From Myotis daubentonii (lineage: Eukaryota; Chordata; Mammalia; Chiroptera; Vespertilionidae): a DNA stretch of 64,000 nt. Positions 12,600-23,420 of the stretch are shown here, one piece after another. The position numbers were made by a program, and so were the translations under genes. How positions within the stretch are numbered: the stretch's first letter is position 1; every line of letters begins with the position of its first letter. The DNA lies in the NCBI RefSeq assembly GCF_963259705.1, contig NC_081848.1:55734895-55798894 (forward strand), read 5' to 3'. A model generated the notes under the pieces. It was not told where the DNA came from. It ran no database searches and saw only the letters and a list, made by a program, of their open reading frames with translations.

Positions 12600-14000
12600 G
12601 TACGTGCAATGTGCGGGGTGTGGAATAAGGAAAACCAGATTGGTTGCGGGGTGCTGGTTGAAATTTAAAATAAAGTGGTCAGAGTAGGCTGGCACTTTCA
12701 TGAGACGGTGAGGGAATGAGCCATGAGGATGCCTGGGCAGAGGGAACAGCCAGTGTGAGGGCCCTGAGGCAGGCATGTGTCTGGCATATTTAAGGACTAT
12801 GTTTTAGGAGGCGGGTGTGGCTGGAACAAAGATGGCCAGTGGCAGGAGAGGAGCGTGGAGGGGTAATGGCGGACCTACAGGGCACTGTGAGGACCTTGGG
12901 TTTTCCTCTGAGAGAAATGGTGAGCAGGGTTCAGGGCAGAGAAATGACACAGTCAGATTTACATGTTAAAAGGAATGTCTGGCTGCTGTGATGAAAGTAG
13001 TCCTAGCACACCAGGAATCTTGCAAGCTGAGAGACCAGTTAGGAGGCTCTCACCATAACCTAGAGCAGTGGTTCTCAACCTTCCTAATGCCGCGACCCTT
13101 TAATACAGTTCTTCATGTTGTGGTGACCCCCAACCATAAAATGATTTTCGTTGCTACGTCATAACTGTAATTTTGCTACTGTTATGAATCGTAATGTATC
13201 TGATATGCAGGATGTATTTTCATTGTTACAAATTGAACATAATTAAAGCATAGTGATTAATCGCAAAAACAATCTGTAATTATATATGTGTTTTCCGATG
13301 GTCTTAGGCGACCCCTGTGAAAGGGTCGTTCGACCCCCAAAGGGATCGCGACCCACAGGTGGAAAACCACTGATCTAGAGGGAAATGATGGTGGCTGGGA
13401 CAGGGTGGTAACAGTGGTTGTGGGAAGTGGTCAGATTCTGGATTTATATCAAGCTGAGACAACAAGATTTCCTTATAGACTAAATGGGAGGTGTGATGGA
13501 AAGAGAGGTGTCAAGGATGACTCCGGTCTTTGTTAAGGATGGCGTTGCTATCTCATGAGATGGAGAAGGCTGCAGGCCATGGGGGTGGTACAGCAGTTGG
13601 TTGACTTGTTAGGTTGGTGAGAGAGCTATTAGGCCTCCACCTAGAGATGCGAAGGACTGGGACGCTGAAGTCCTGAGCTCCGTAGGAGAGCTTGACAGCA
13701 GGTGAACATTTAGGAGTGTGCTGTTAGTGGGACTTGAATGGGTGATGCTGTTTAAGCCTGGAAACGAGGTGAATCACTAAAGTGAATGAGTGTAGACAGA
13801 GAGGAGGACCAAGGACTGCCCGATCGTTAGAGGCTGGGACAAGAGGTTGGCAAAGGACATCAGGAAGGAGCGGTCAGTGAGGCGGGAGAAAGTCAAGAGG
13901 CAGTGGGGCCCTGGGGAGGGTGACAAAAAGGAGGGAGTGACCAGCTATCTCAGATGCTGCTGGTGGTCAAAAGACATGAGGACTGGGAATTGTTCCTATC
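12600..14000 (-). repeat. L2 LINE 3' region, reverse orientation, interrupted by SPIN
   Basis: Before the SPIN the sequence runs through L2 landmarks read in reverse (gccctgaggcaggcatgtg, tttaaggac, gaccagttaggaggct). After 13373 the same consensus resumes with gatggtggctgggacaggg and gtcaaggatgactcc. The order and spacing show one L2 split by a later insertion. Confidence 0.8.
13066..13372 (-). mobile_element. SPIN-type non-autonomous hAT transposon, nested in L2
   Basis: A 307-bp element with ends CAGTGGTTCTCAACC and AAAACCACTG, flanked by ACCTAGAG and ATCTAGAG (8-bp duplication, one mismatch). It is in the opposite orientation to the copy at 9648 and keeps the internal part that copy lacks. 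It splits an L2 whose sequence resumes on the other side. Confidence 0.93.
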
Positions 14001-14137
14001 TTTCTGCCTAGAATGCTCTTCCTCGTAGCCTATGTTTCCCTAGTTGATTCTTACCCATCCTTCCAACCTCTGCGTGTGTCACCTCCTCCTGGGGGCTGCT
14101 CTAACCCCAACACTCGTTGCTAAAGACCCATCAAATG

Positions 14138-14355
14138 GCCCGGCCAGCATAGCTTAGTGGTTGAGATTCGACCTATGAACCAGGAGGTCAGGGTTTGATT
14201 CCTAGTCAGGGCACATGCCATGGTTTTGGACTCAATCCCTAGTGTGGGACATGCAGGAGGCAGCTGATCAGTGATTCTCTCTCATTACTGATCTTTTTTT
14301 CTCTCTTCCCATCTCCTTCCTCTCTGAAATCAAGATACATATATATATATATTCT
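14138..14355 (+). mobile_element. VES-type tRNA-derived SINE
   Basis: Shows a tRNA-like head with A box (TAGCTTAGTGG) and B box (GGTTTGATTCC), the VES body (agtcagggcacatgcc, then ctctctcattactgatc) and an AT-dinucleotide tail. The flanking 11-bp target duplication CCCATCAAATG (14127-14137 and 14356-14366) is perfect, so the insertion boundaries are firm. Confidence 0.95.
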
Positions 14356-14621
14356 CCCATCAAATGCATTGTGCATTCTTGAAGCCCTCATCACCTCATA
14401 TAGGTATGTATTTGCTTGTATGGTAATTTCATAAATAGTTTCCTCTGCCAGGTGGCTGTTTGGTTCACTCTGTACTCAGTGCCCTACACAGGCCTGGGAC
14501 TAGGAGTAAATATTTGTTGGTGAGAGAGCAGGTGGACAGTCAACTGTGGTCCTACCTGGGCTGTGCCTACTGCCCTCCCTGAGCTGTCCCTCTTGGGTCA
14601 CTTTTTTATTCCTTTCCCCCC

Positions 14622-14622
<1 letters not shown>

Positions 14623-14667
<45 letters not shown>
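14623..14667 (+). repeat. (AC)n microsatellite
   Basis: An uninterrupted AC run of about 22 units, then ATATACACATG. It lies 180 bp before the solo LTR. Confidence 0.95.
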
Positions 14668-14675
<8 letters not shown>

Positions 14676-14846
14676 TGCATACCCTATTGGGAGTCAGGAT
14701 CCCTGACTTGATGCAAAACCACAAATGGGCACAGGGGAAAATTTCCCAGTGGATTTCTAGTGGACATACCATGAAGCCTGGAGCCTCAGTTTTCTCATCT
14801 GTCAAATGGGGACAATCAAGACAGATCTGCTGATGGCCCAGGTAGT

Positions 14847-15651
14847 TGCCGGGGTCCAACCCCAGCGGGTCCAGGGGTTCCCCAAAGGTGTAGACGGAGT
14901 CGGCGAAGAAAGAATGACACGGAGACAGTGTTCAGTTGATCAGCAGCCTAGCCAGGATCTCTAGCCAGGATCTCCAGCCAAGTTCTGGTCTGGATCTCCA
15001 GAGAGGTTCTGCTTAGGATCTCCAGTCAGGTTCAGTCACCAGGTTCTAGTCAGGCTCTCCTGCCAATCTCCGCAGTCAGGTTCAGTCCAGGATCCCCTGC
15101 CATGCTCTCTCGCCAGGCTCCGCCTCCAGGCTCCGAGGCCAGTCCCTGTCCAGGATCCTCTCCAGCGAAGTTCTTCTGTCTCTAGAGAACGTTCTGTGTA
15201 GGTTCTGTGCCTAGGCTCTGTCTCTCTTGGTCCTGTCTTCCAAGCCCTGCGTTCTGAGTTCTGTCTTCTGAATTCTGTCTCCTGAGTTCTGTGTTCTAAG
15301 TTCTGAGTGTTTCTGTCTTGTTACAACTGTATTTATACCAGTTGATTCAATCCTATCAATCTCTATTACAAAGGTTAGGGCGTTTCTTATCTCCATTCCA
15401 GGGAGAAAAGATTATGTAGTTTAAGCATGATTGTTCGTAGTTAAAGTGATTAATTACCCGCCTGGCACTTAGTTGAGGGGTTTTATTCCCTCCCTAACTT
15501 CAGGGGAAAATCCCTACCTGGGGATTCAACCTTTCTTGGAGAGGTGACCTTGGTTAAAACACAGCGCCAAGAAGGTGAGCAAACATATTAAGAACCGTAT
15601 GCCATATATGCCAGGTCCCTTGAAACAGCAAGGATGGACCGGCTCCCGGCA
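14847..15651 (-). mobile_element. Solo LTR of an ERV2-like endogenous retrovirus
   Basis: An 805-bp unit with TG...CA ends (tgccgggg and ctcccggca) flanked by a perfect 6-bp duplication GGTAGT (14841-14846 and 15652-15657), the size typical of betaretrovirus-like (ERV2) insertions. On the minus strand it contains a TATAAAT box (15337-15331), which sets the orientation. No gag, pol or env remains beside it, so it is a solo LTR left by recombination and cannot encode a virus. Internally it holds two fields of short tandem repeats (about 14950-15170 and 15250-15310). Confidence 0.85.
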
Positions 15652-15653
15652 GG

Positions 15654-15655
<2 letters not shown>

Positions 15656-15699
<44 letters not shown>
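15656..15699 (+). repeat. (TG)n microsatellite abutting the LTR target duplication
   Basis: An uninterrupted run of about 22 TG units that starts within the 3' target duplication GGTAGT of the solo LTR. Confidence 0.95.
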
Positions 15700-15702
<3 letters not shown>

Positions 15703-15721
15703 AAAGAGATTTGCAAGTGGA

Positions 15722-15895
15722 AGCTGTAGCGCATAGTGGTTTGGGGTCAGAACAGCCGGGTTCAGATTCTGCCTATCACTTCCGAACTGTGTGGGTTTTT
15801 GAGGTTTTGCACTTCGTAATCACTCTGAACCTCAATTTTCTTGTCTGCAAAATGGAGGAAATGATACCTCCCTTAGAGAGGTTTTTTTAAAGATG
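15722..15895 (+). repeat. MIR SINE
   Basis: gcatagtggtttggggtcag, ccgggttcagattctgcc, ctctgaacctcaattttcttg and ctgcaaaatggaggaaatg, the MIR order in forward orientation. Confidence 0.78.
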
Positions 15896-16780
15896 AAAGA
15901 GATCATGTTGGGAATGGCGGTCATTGTTACCTGATAGCAGAGGACAGTGAGGCTCAACAAAGCTAAACACTCCTGCCACCAAGGGGACTGTAAGGACTGA
16001 AAAGGGTAAAGCATGTGATGCGTTTAGCCATGCACAGTGAGTGCTCAAGAAAAGCAGGCTCCGAACCAGGCCAGGGAGCTGGCCCAAGACAGGGAGTGTG
16101 CTGGAAGCAGAGGCCTGGTCTGCAGCAGGGATGGCTCAGGGGTGAGGTCGGAGGCCCACCTGCAGCTGTGGGCAGGGCTGTCACGGAGAAGAAGGGAAGC
16201 GGGTGTGTTTGGTGACTGCATAGAGCAGAACTGGGATCACGGGGGTGGGGGGGTTGACTTAAACAAGGAATAAAAGCATGTCTCTAGAGCTGTCTAAAGA
16301 CAGAACAAGTGGCCTCAGGAGCCCCTCTCACTGGTGGTCGCCAGCAGAGACATCTGCCTCAGGGCTACCACAGCGGCCATTACTGACCTGCCCCCGTGGG
16401 AGGCCTGTGCACCCATATGGGATGCCTTCCTACTCACTTCCTGACCTGGCCATCTCAGTCACCTATTCCTTATCCCAAATAGCGGCACAAAAATGTGTGA
16501 GGCCCGTGAGACACACCTACAACAGAACCCTTAGAAATGAAGAAGAAAAGAAAAAATAAGAATAATAGAGAAGAAATAGTGATACCCCAAACCCGGGTAA
16601 AAGATTAGTCCAGAGGTGAGCACCAAATTTAGTTGAGCTCCCTGGCAAGGAAATACGAAGGGTTCCATAACTCATCAGACAAGCCCACCCAGAGACACAC
16701 ACCAATCTAAGGCGTGACCAGAAGAGCAATCTCCTGTATGGAACACTAGTATTTCTCCGGGTTTAAAATGTTAATGGGCC

Positions 16781-17000
16781 CTGGCCCGTGTTGTACAGTG
16801 GTCAGAGCAGTCGTCCCATGCACCAAAGGGTCCTGGGCTTGGTTTCTGGTCAGGGCACATTCCCAGGTTGCAGATTCCATCCCTGGTCTGAGCATATACA
16901 GGAGGTGACTGATGGATATTTCTCTCTCACATCAATGTTTCTCTCCTTTTCCCCTCCTCTCTCTCTAGAATCAATGAAAACAACAACACCACCACCATAA
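16781..17000 (+). mobile_element. VES-type tRNA-derived SINE, diverged
   Basis: Has the tRNA-like head (cagtggtcagagcagtcgtc), a B box (GGCTTGGTTTCTGG, degraded), the body gtcagggcacattcccaggtt and an AACAAC-type tail. No clean target duplication is seen, so the copy looks older than the others. Confidence 0.88.
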
Positions 17001-17219
17001 TTCTAGTGAGGATTTTAATAATGTTAAAAATGCTGGGGGGCAAAAATGCTGTGTTTGGATTTTCGTAGAGGAAAACTTTGACTCCACTCCTGGAATCCCA
17101 GTGTGAATCCCAGTGTGCGAGGGAACTGGCAGCCCTGGGGTTTCTCTTGCCCCAGGATTCTGCCCTGGATCTGGAAAATTTCTAGACACCCACCTGCTCC
17201 TCCAGGCCCCTCAGTAATG

Positions 17220-17395
17220 TCTTCCTTCCTGGAGTCTGTTATTATCATTGTCCTCATTTGAAGAATAAAGGGACTGAGTCTCCAAGATGTCATTTGCCTG
17301 CCATCATAAGCCAGTGGCAAAGCTGGGATTCGAACTCAGGTCTCTGAGGCTAAGCCCAGGACTCTTCCCTTCCACTATGCTGCCGGCTCCCCAGC
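17220..17395 (-). repeat. MIR SINE, reverse
   Basis: gtcctcatttgaagaataaa, ccagtggcaaagctgggatt, cgaactcaggtctctgag and actatgctgcc show a reverse MIR core. A second reverse MIR lies at about 17815-17990. Confidence 0.75.
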
Positions 17396-18308
17396 CCCTA
17401 ATGTTGTCTCAGGATGATGAGGTTCATTGGGCATCAGAGCTGCCTGCACTGGGTCTCATCTGGTCCCGATCCCAAACGCCAGGATGGGGCTGGGCAGACT
17501 GGTCATGTGCTGCTCAGCCAGGCCCAGGCAGGAGCCCAGTGGACTCAGGCTCACTCAGGCCGCCTGGGCTGAGCCGGGCGGGCGGAGGCTCTCTGAAGAA
17601 CAGTCGTGCTGTTCTGTGATGTGGGGGCACATCTGCCCCCGTCCCAGGTGCTCCCAGCTCGGCGGTTCCCATCCGTGACTAAGATTCTCAGCTCTCCTGC
17701 ATGTGAGACACTGATCCCAAGCTCTCCGTTTTGGTGGGAAAGGACCAGGTGGGAGGCCCACTGGAGGTCAGAGTGGGAGGTTTGCGTGGGAACTGAAACA
17801 ATGTGTTTGAATAGCTCCTTCCTATTTTCTATGTATTATTTCATTTCATTGTCACAGCTACTGGGAGGCAGGGAATCCTATCCCACCTCCTCCCTATCCC
17901 TTGATAGGGGGAATGAAGGCTCAGAAAGGGCCAGTGACTTGCCCAAGGTCACCAGCCAAGCCAGGCCCCCAAACTCAGGTTGGTCTGAACTCAGGGTCCC
18001 ACCATTTCTGCTCCAGCTGCAGCCTCCTTTGACAAGAGGGACTCGAGCTGCTTCAGACCTGGGGTCTAGAAGGCAGACAGGACCTGGGGAGCGAAGAGGC
18101 CTGGGAGGGCGTTTTAAGCAAAGGCTCAGTGGCCGCAATGAAGGGAGCCCCAAGCTAGAGCCCAGCACTGATACTTCCGGAGAACCTGGCTTTCCACTCT
18201 GCTCTACCTGAGAGCTCTGTAACCTTGTCCGGGTCCCTTCCCTCGCTGTACCTCAATTTCTCCATGTCTGCCCAAGGGGCGGCCTTTGCACCAGAAACCT
18301 CTGAGGGC

Positions 18309-18310
<2 letters not shown>

Positions 18311-18366
<56 letters not shown>

Positions 18367-18435
18367 TCTCTCTCTATCTCTCTCTCTCTATCTCTCTACC
18401 CCTCTACCTCTCTACCTCTCCACCTCTATCTATCT
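18311..18435 (+). repeat. (CT)n microsatellite with imperfect CTAT/CTAC continuation
   Basis: Roughly 26 perfect CT units, then CTCTCTAT and CTCTAC variants to about 18435. The long Leu/Ser open frames here are repeat translations and not genes. Confidence 0.95.
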
Positions 18436-19778
18436 CGATGTTCTGGGTTCCTAATGAGCATGTGTTCACAAGTCCAAGGTGCTGCCGATTTAAGACATGC
18501 CCATGAGTCAAATAACAGCATGTTGGGGAAATGGGAAGAAATCCTGTTTTACGGATGTGTACATTTCATGACATATTTGCATTTCCAAAATGTGCATCTT
18601 GGAATGAAGCAACATGGGAACCTCTGCAGCCCTTTCTGGGCATGACCTTGGTCTAGGGTGGTGAGAATGAATCATGGATTCAGTGAAGTGGGTTCTTACC
18701 TCTTGGGGAGTCTGGGCTCCTTGCACATGCCTCGAGTCAGGTCACAGAAGCGGGTGACATACCTTCATCAGGTACACACCTACTCCACGTTTACACACTG
18801 CCGCCCTTCCCGCCAGCCCTCTCCCAGCACACAGACTTTCCCAAACCGGAGCCCACACAGCCATGTTCCCCACACACACTCCCACCCTCCACATAGCACC
18901 ACGGGAGCTCCTGTCACCCACTGCTCCCTGCGCTGGGTGCCAAGAAGGGAGGACTTGTGAGAAGGAGTGGGGGCCAGGACCTGGACACCCGGATGGCGTG
19001 CTCAGGACCCAGCCAGGCTGCTTGGAGTTGACGGTGGGGGCATTTACTGATGGACCCAAAAAGGGACCCGACCCCAAAGTGCCTCCTTCCCTTTCTCCCC
19101 TCCTCCCCACCCCCAACCAGCCCCACACACTGTGGGCACGCCCAGCGCAAGGAAGGGCAGATGAGTCTAATTCGGTTTCCAAACTCAACTCAACTGACAA
19201 TTTATTTAGGCCAATTGGCCATCCCGCCTGCTCTGCATCACTGACTCCACGCAGATTGACTCAAACGCCGCACACCCCCGCTGGGCAGGTTTAATTAGAC
19301 GGAAAATCTGACCTGGAGCCTCTGGGGGCCGGGGCCTGGAGCCCAGCCAGGGCTCCCCGACCAGCCCCACTGCCTGAAACCTCTCAGCAGGGACCGAGTC
19401 CAGTTCTCACTTTGCCAGTGATGACACCGGGGCCCAGAGCGGGGAATGAACCTGCCAGAGTCACAGGGCGAGTGCGCGGCCAGACCGGGACGTTGTCCCG
19501 CCATCGCCTTGTTTCTGGAATAAACTGCAAGAACGCAGATCCCCACAGCGAACCCGCCCTGCACAGTTCTGAAAAGCAAGTACAATTTTTTTAAAGATGA
19601 CTGCGGCATAAATAATTTATAAATGAAAGTCATAGCACATATTGGTCATTTTAATAGATAGTAAATTGCCTTTCTGATTTATAGTTTCAAGGGTGGGGCT
19701 ACGATAAAAATAACTTGGTGATTTATAAAACATCTTCTTAAGTCAACAGATCGTTAGTAGGTTTGTTTGACTTTACAG

Positions 19779-19861
19779 CCAATAGCCTCACCACCCTGGT
19801 TACTATAGAAATGGGATGCCTTGCTTCGTTGCCATGGCTACACTTTCTAGAACACAATTGG
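19779..19861 (+). promoter_or_regulatory. CCAAT boxes around an X-box-like palindrome in intron 1
   Basis: CCAAT at 19779-19783, GTTGCCATGGCTAC at 19828-19841 (one mismatch from a perfect RFX X-box) and inverted CCAAT (ATTGG) at 19857-19861. The surrounding AT-rich, unique, transposon-free sequence (about 19580-19990) looks like a conserved enhancer, but conservation was not tested. Confidence 0.35.
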
Positions 19862-20319
19862 TGGGTCTCTCATGGTTTGTGATTTGGTTCTGGGGGGGAA
19901 AAAGCCAGAAACTACTGGCTTGGCTTTATGCTGCATTATCAGGAGATCTTGCCTATTACTGTCTTGAAATTTCACAGGGTGGTCGCTGAGGTGACCGGGC
20001 TGGGTGACAGCTCCCTTTGTGCCCCCTCACCAGCTAGCAGCCCAGGAGGGACTGGCCTCACAGCTGGCCTGGATCCTGGCTGTGGGGGCACAGATGCTGC
20101 AGGGGTGGGCTGGGAAAAGGAGACAGGTCTGGTGGGTGGCGGGAAACCAGGAAGCCTGTTGATGATGGGCAGGCCCTAGGGATGGGCAATCCAGGAACTG
20201 GCACCATCAGATCAGGGCAGAGGCGAGGCGGGCTGGAGAGACAACACTGAGTCAGTCATACCCTTGGGGGTGCAGTGGGCAGAGGAGGGGCCGGCTGAGT
20301 GGCAATGCCGAGGTCTATT

Positions 20320-20640
20320 GTATCTGTAGTGGGTGTGCTGTGTGGTGACCACTTCTGCATCCTCCGTATGCTCTGAGTGTACAGGGCGTGCTGTGTGGAG
20401 CGTGCAGGGAGTGCGCCTGGCAGTGCAGCACCTGGGTGTGTGTGTTTGGTGTGCGGCAATGTGTTTCAGTATGCTCCATGGGCCCTGTGTTCTCTGTGTG
20501 TGTGTGGGCGGGACACTGTGCTGTAGCTTGTGTGGCCACATGCACAGTGTATGCGCTTAGGTAATGGGTGAGGTGTGTACTCTGGGCAGTTGTGTGCCTG
20601 TGGTCTGTGAGTGACTGTTCCCTGTTCTCTGGGTGACTGG
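20320..20640 (+). repeat. GT-rich low-complexity sequence
   Basis: Degenerate GTGTG-rich stretch without a fixed period. The cysteine- and valine-rich open frame here follows from this composition. Confidence 0.7.
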
Positions 20641-21214
20641 GATTGGGAGGCAGACAGCTCACATGGGGTGCAGCCCTGCCCTTGCCTGCAGCCCCTACAG
20701 GGAGCGACAGCCCAGGCTTACTGCCCTGGGTCTGCTAGGCAGAGGTTCCCTCCCTGCTAGGGGTCCACTGATCCCAGATCCTCCCCTTCCCTTAAACTCT
20801 CCCCGCCTCCCTCTGGCTGAGCTTCTTGAACAAGTTGAAGTCATCTTCCACCTGCCTTCTGAGTCTTCAAGGAAGTGGGCCAGGTGGGGGTGCAGGCTGG
20901 ACCATCCAAGGCTGCTGTCAGCATTGATTCCCTGAGCAAGGTGTGGCTGCACGCCAGCCCCCGGGGCTGCTCTAGCCCCAGGCACTACCAAGTCCTGGGC
21001 AAAGCGGCCCAAGAGCCATTCAGGCGTGGCTGGGCTCCAGCCTGTGGGTCCAGGCATCCCGGCTCTCTCGTCACTGGCAATGGGCATAGCCTGCCCTCAA
21101 ATAGTCTGGGCTATGGGTGCCAACCTCCAAGATGAACCATTCAGACATGATCAGGGTCAGCTCCCCAGTGCACAGGACTGTGTTTTTAGCCCCAAGAGCT
21201 GTGGTCACTCTAGT

Positions 21215-21370
21215 GGTGGAAAGAGCTTAGGTTCTGGAGCTAGATCGATTCGGGTCCAAGCCTCTGCTTCATCCCTAGCTTTCAACATTTGGTCCTTGAA
21301 CCTCTCTGCACCTGGGTTCGCTTTTTGGCACAACGTAGCACAGCCACCAGTCTGACTGGGTGTGTGAGGA
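21215..21370 (+). repeat. MIR SINE fragment
   Basis: gtggaaagagcttaggttct, ggagctagatcgattcgggt and gaacctctctgcacctggg follow the MIR core. It overlaps the locally duplicated segment described in the findings. Confidence 0.6.
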
Positions 21371-23209
21371 CTAAGGCGCAGAATAGGCCCTTAGCTTGGG
21401 CAGCGTCCTCCTCTCTCCTTCCTGTGCTCAGCTTCCCCGAGGCTGGACAGAAGGGAGCCGGGGACTCAGCGGGATGTGAGCTCTTGCGCTGGTTGTGCAC
21501 CGTGGCTGCCCTGCTAGTCTCTAGGCTTCGGAGAATGTGGCCTGAGCAACCAAGGCACCTTCCTCCACAGCCCTCCTAAGAGCACACTTGAACCCCGGTG
21601 TTGCTGGGGCTCTGCCTGTGACAAAGGACCAGGCTGCCGGCAGCTCAGGCCAGAAGGCAGGCACCAGGGAGCCTAGGCAGGGCGGGAGGCCGGCTTCCAC
21701 CTCTGCCAGCTTCCCTGGGAAGAAGGCCTAGTGTCTGGCTCGAGGCCTGGCTGCTGCTGTCCACCCCATCCCCACTCCTTTGGCTCTGGGGCCCAGAGAG
21801 GAAGGAATCTAGACAGGATCTCCGCTGATGGCTGAGAACCAACGATTTTTTCCTCCCCGAGTTTTTATAAGACTTGACCTCTTTCTGGGCCTCATTTTCC
21901 CCATCGAGACCTGTCCTGTGAGAGGAGCAAATGGGTTGACAGCTCTAGGGGCCTGTGGGGCACCTGGGAATGAGACGGCTCCTGGGACATCAGTGCCCTG
22001 TCTGGGCTGTTCCCATGAGCCTCCCTGGGCACTCATGAACGGAGTTGGAGACAGGCTGGCTGTCTCCCGGGGGTGAATGTAGAGGCTCCTTGGGGAGTCC
22101 CTTTATTTGCTGCCTCGTAAGGGTCTCAGCTGCAATGAAGAGCCCCACCTGGTGAAGGCGCCCCAGGAGAAGGGCTAATTCCTGGGGTGCTGAAGGATGA
22201 GGGGTTTTTCCAGAGAAAGATGGGCAGGAACACTCTGGTGGAAGGAACAACAGGTGTGATGATGCGGAGATGGGGAGACACGGAGGTGTGGGGTCAGAAA
22301 TGGCAGAGTTGCATCTGGCAAGAACATTGGGTGCATGTAAGGAAGTCGGGGAGGCCAGGGCACAGCAGCTCATGCCCGGCTGAGGAGTCAGGCTTTTCTC
22401 CGTGGGCAGCATGGGCAGGCAGCATGCAGAGCTGGGATCCCAGCCAGTCCCTCCCTCTGGCTTGGAGGCTGGACTGGTGGCCAAGACTGACGCCTAAAAC
22501 CTGTTAGCTTTGGTGGCAGTAGCCCTGTTGAGAGAGAGTCACATATAAGCAGAGGGGACAGAGGAGGATGGATGTGGGTCAGATTAGGAGGGTGATGCCA
22601 TGGCTGGTGGGGCAGCAAGGAGAGGTGCCTCTTGCCTTCTGCCATCGCCCAGGATCGGGAGCCCACGGGTACAATGGGCCCTACCTCTTGGCATATCTCT
22701 CTCTCAAAGGCCAGGGAAGTGGGTATGGCTGGGGCATGACCTGCCCGTGGGGAGTGTGGGCTGTGAATGCCAAGCTCCAAGACGAGGCCCTCCAGAGGTA
22801 ACCTGGGACCAAATACCCAGCAGACAGGGATGGTTTAGCTCCAAGAGCGTTGGCAACTCTGGTGTGGAAAGTGCTGGGTAAACCTGGGTTGGAAGTGTAC
22901 CTCTGCCAGGTGCTTCCACTTTGCTTTCCTGGTCCTCCTCTGTGGTGACCCAGGGCGGCACTGTCCGGACCCTCGAAGAGCTGTTTCTGGAGGTGGAAGA
23001 CCTGGTTTAAGTCCCTACCCTGTCCCGCCTTGTCCAAGCCTCACCACTTCATAGGGCTGAGGGGCTCACCTTTCCAGGCCACCGCATTGTCTCTGTGAGT
23101 GTCCTTTACCCTCCGCTGGGCAAGGAGCTCCCTGAGGCCTGGGCTGGAATCCTCCCTGATGGTTCCTCCCTGAGGATTCCCCTCAGTGCTGGGCATAACC
23201 TGGCGCTTG

Positions 23210-23420
23210 ATGAGGAAGGGAAAGAAGAAAGAATGGATGCATGCATGTTGGATGGAAGAGAGAAATGGAGAAAATGGAGGAAGGAATGGAAGGAGGGAGA
23301 GAGAGGGAAGGAGGGAAAAGGGTGAATGATGTGTGGATGGAAGGGAGGGGAAAAGGAAGGAAGGAAAGATGGATAATGGGTAGATAAAATGAAGGAAGCA
23401 GAGGTGAATGGATGAAGGGT
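23210..23420 (+). repeat. (GGAA)n/(GGAT)n-type purine-rich simple repeat
   Basis: Purine-rich GGAA, GGAG and TGGATGGA units with a strong strand asymmetry (almost no C on the + strand). Confidence 0.85.

Noticed and set aside
14138..14210. tRNA-like sequence with A and B boxes
   Set aside because: It is the head of a VES SINE with target duplications, not a tRNA gene. The same applies to the heads at 16781, 44536 and the reverse copy at 45765.
17606..18211. 201-codon open frame on the plus strand
   Set aside because: It runs through a reverse MIR and unique intronic sequence, has no domain signature and is opposed by an open frame on the other strand.
18225..18645. Leu/Ser-rich open frames
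   Set aside because: They are translations of the (CT)n microsatellite.
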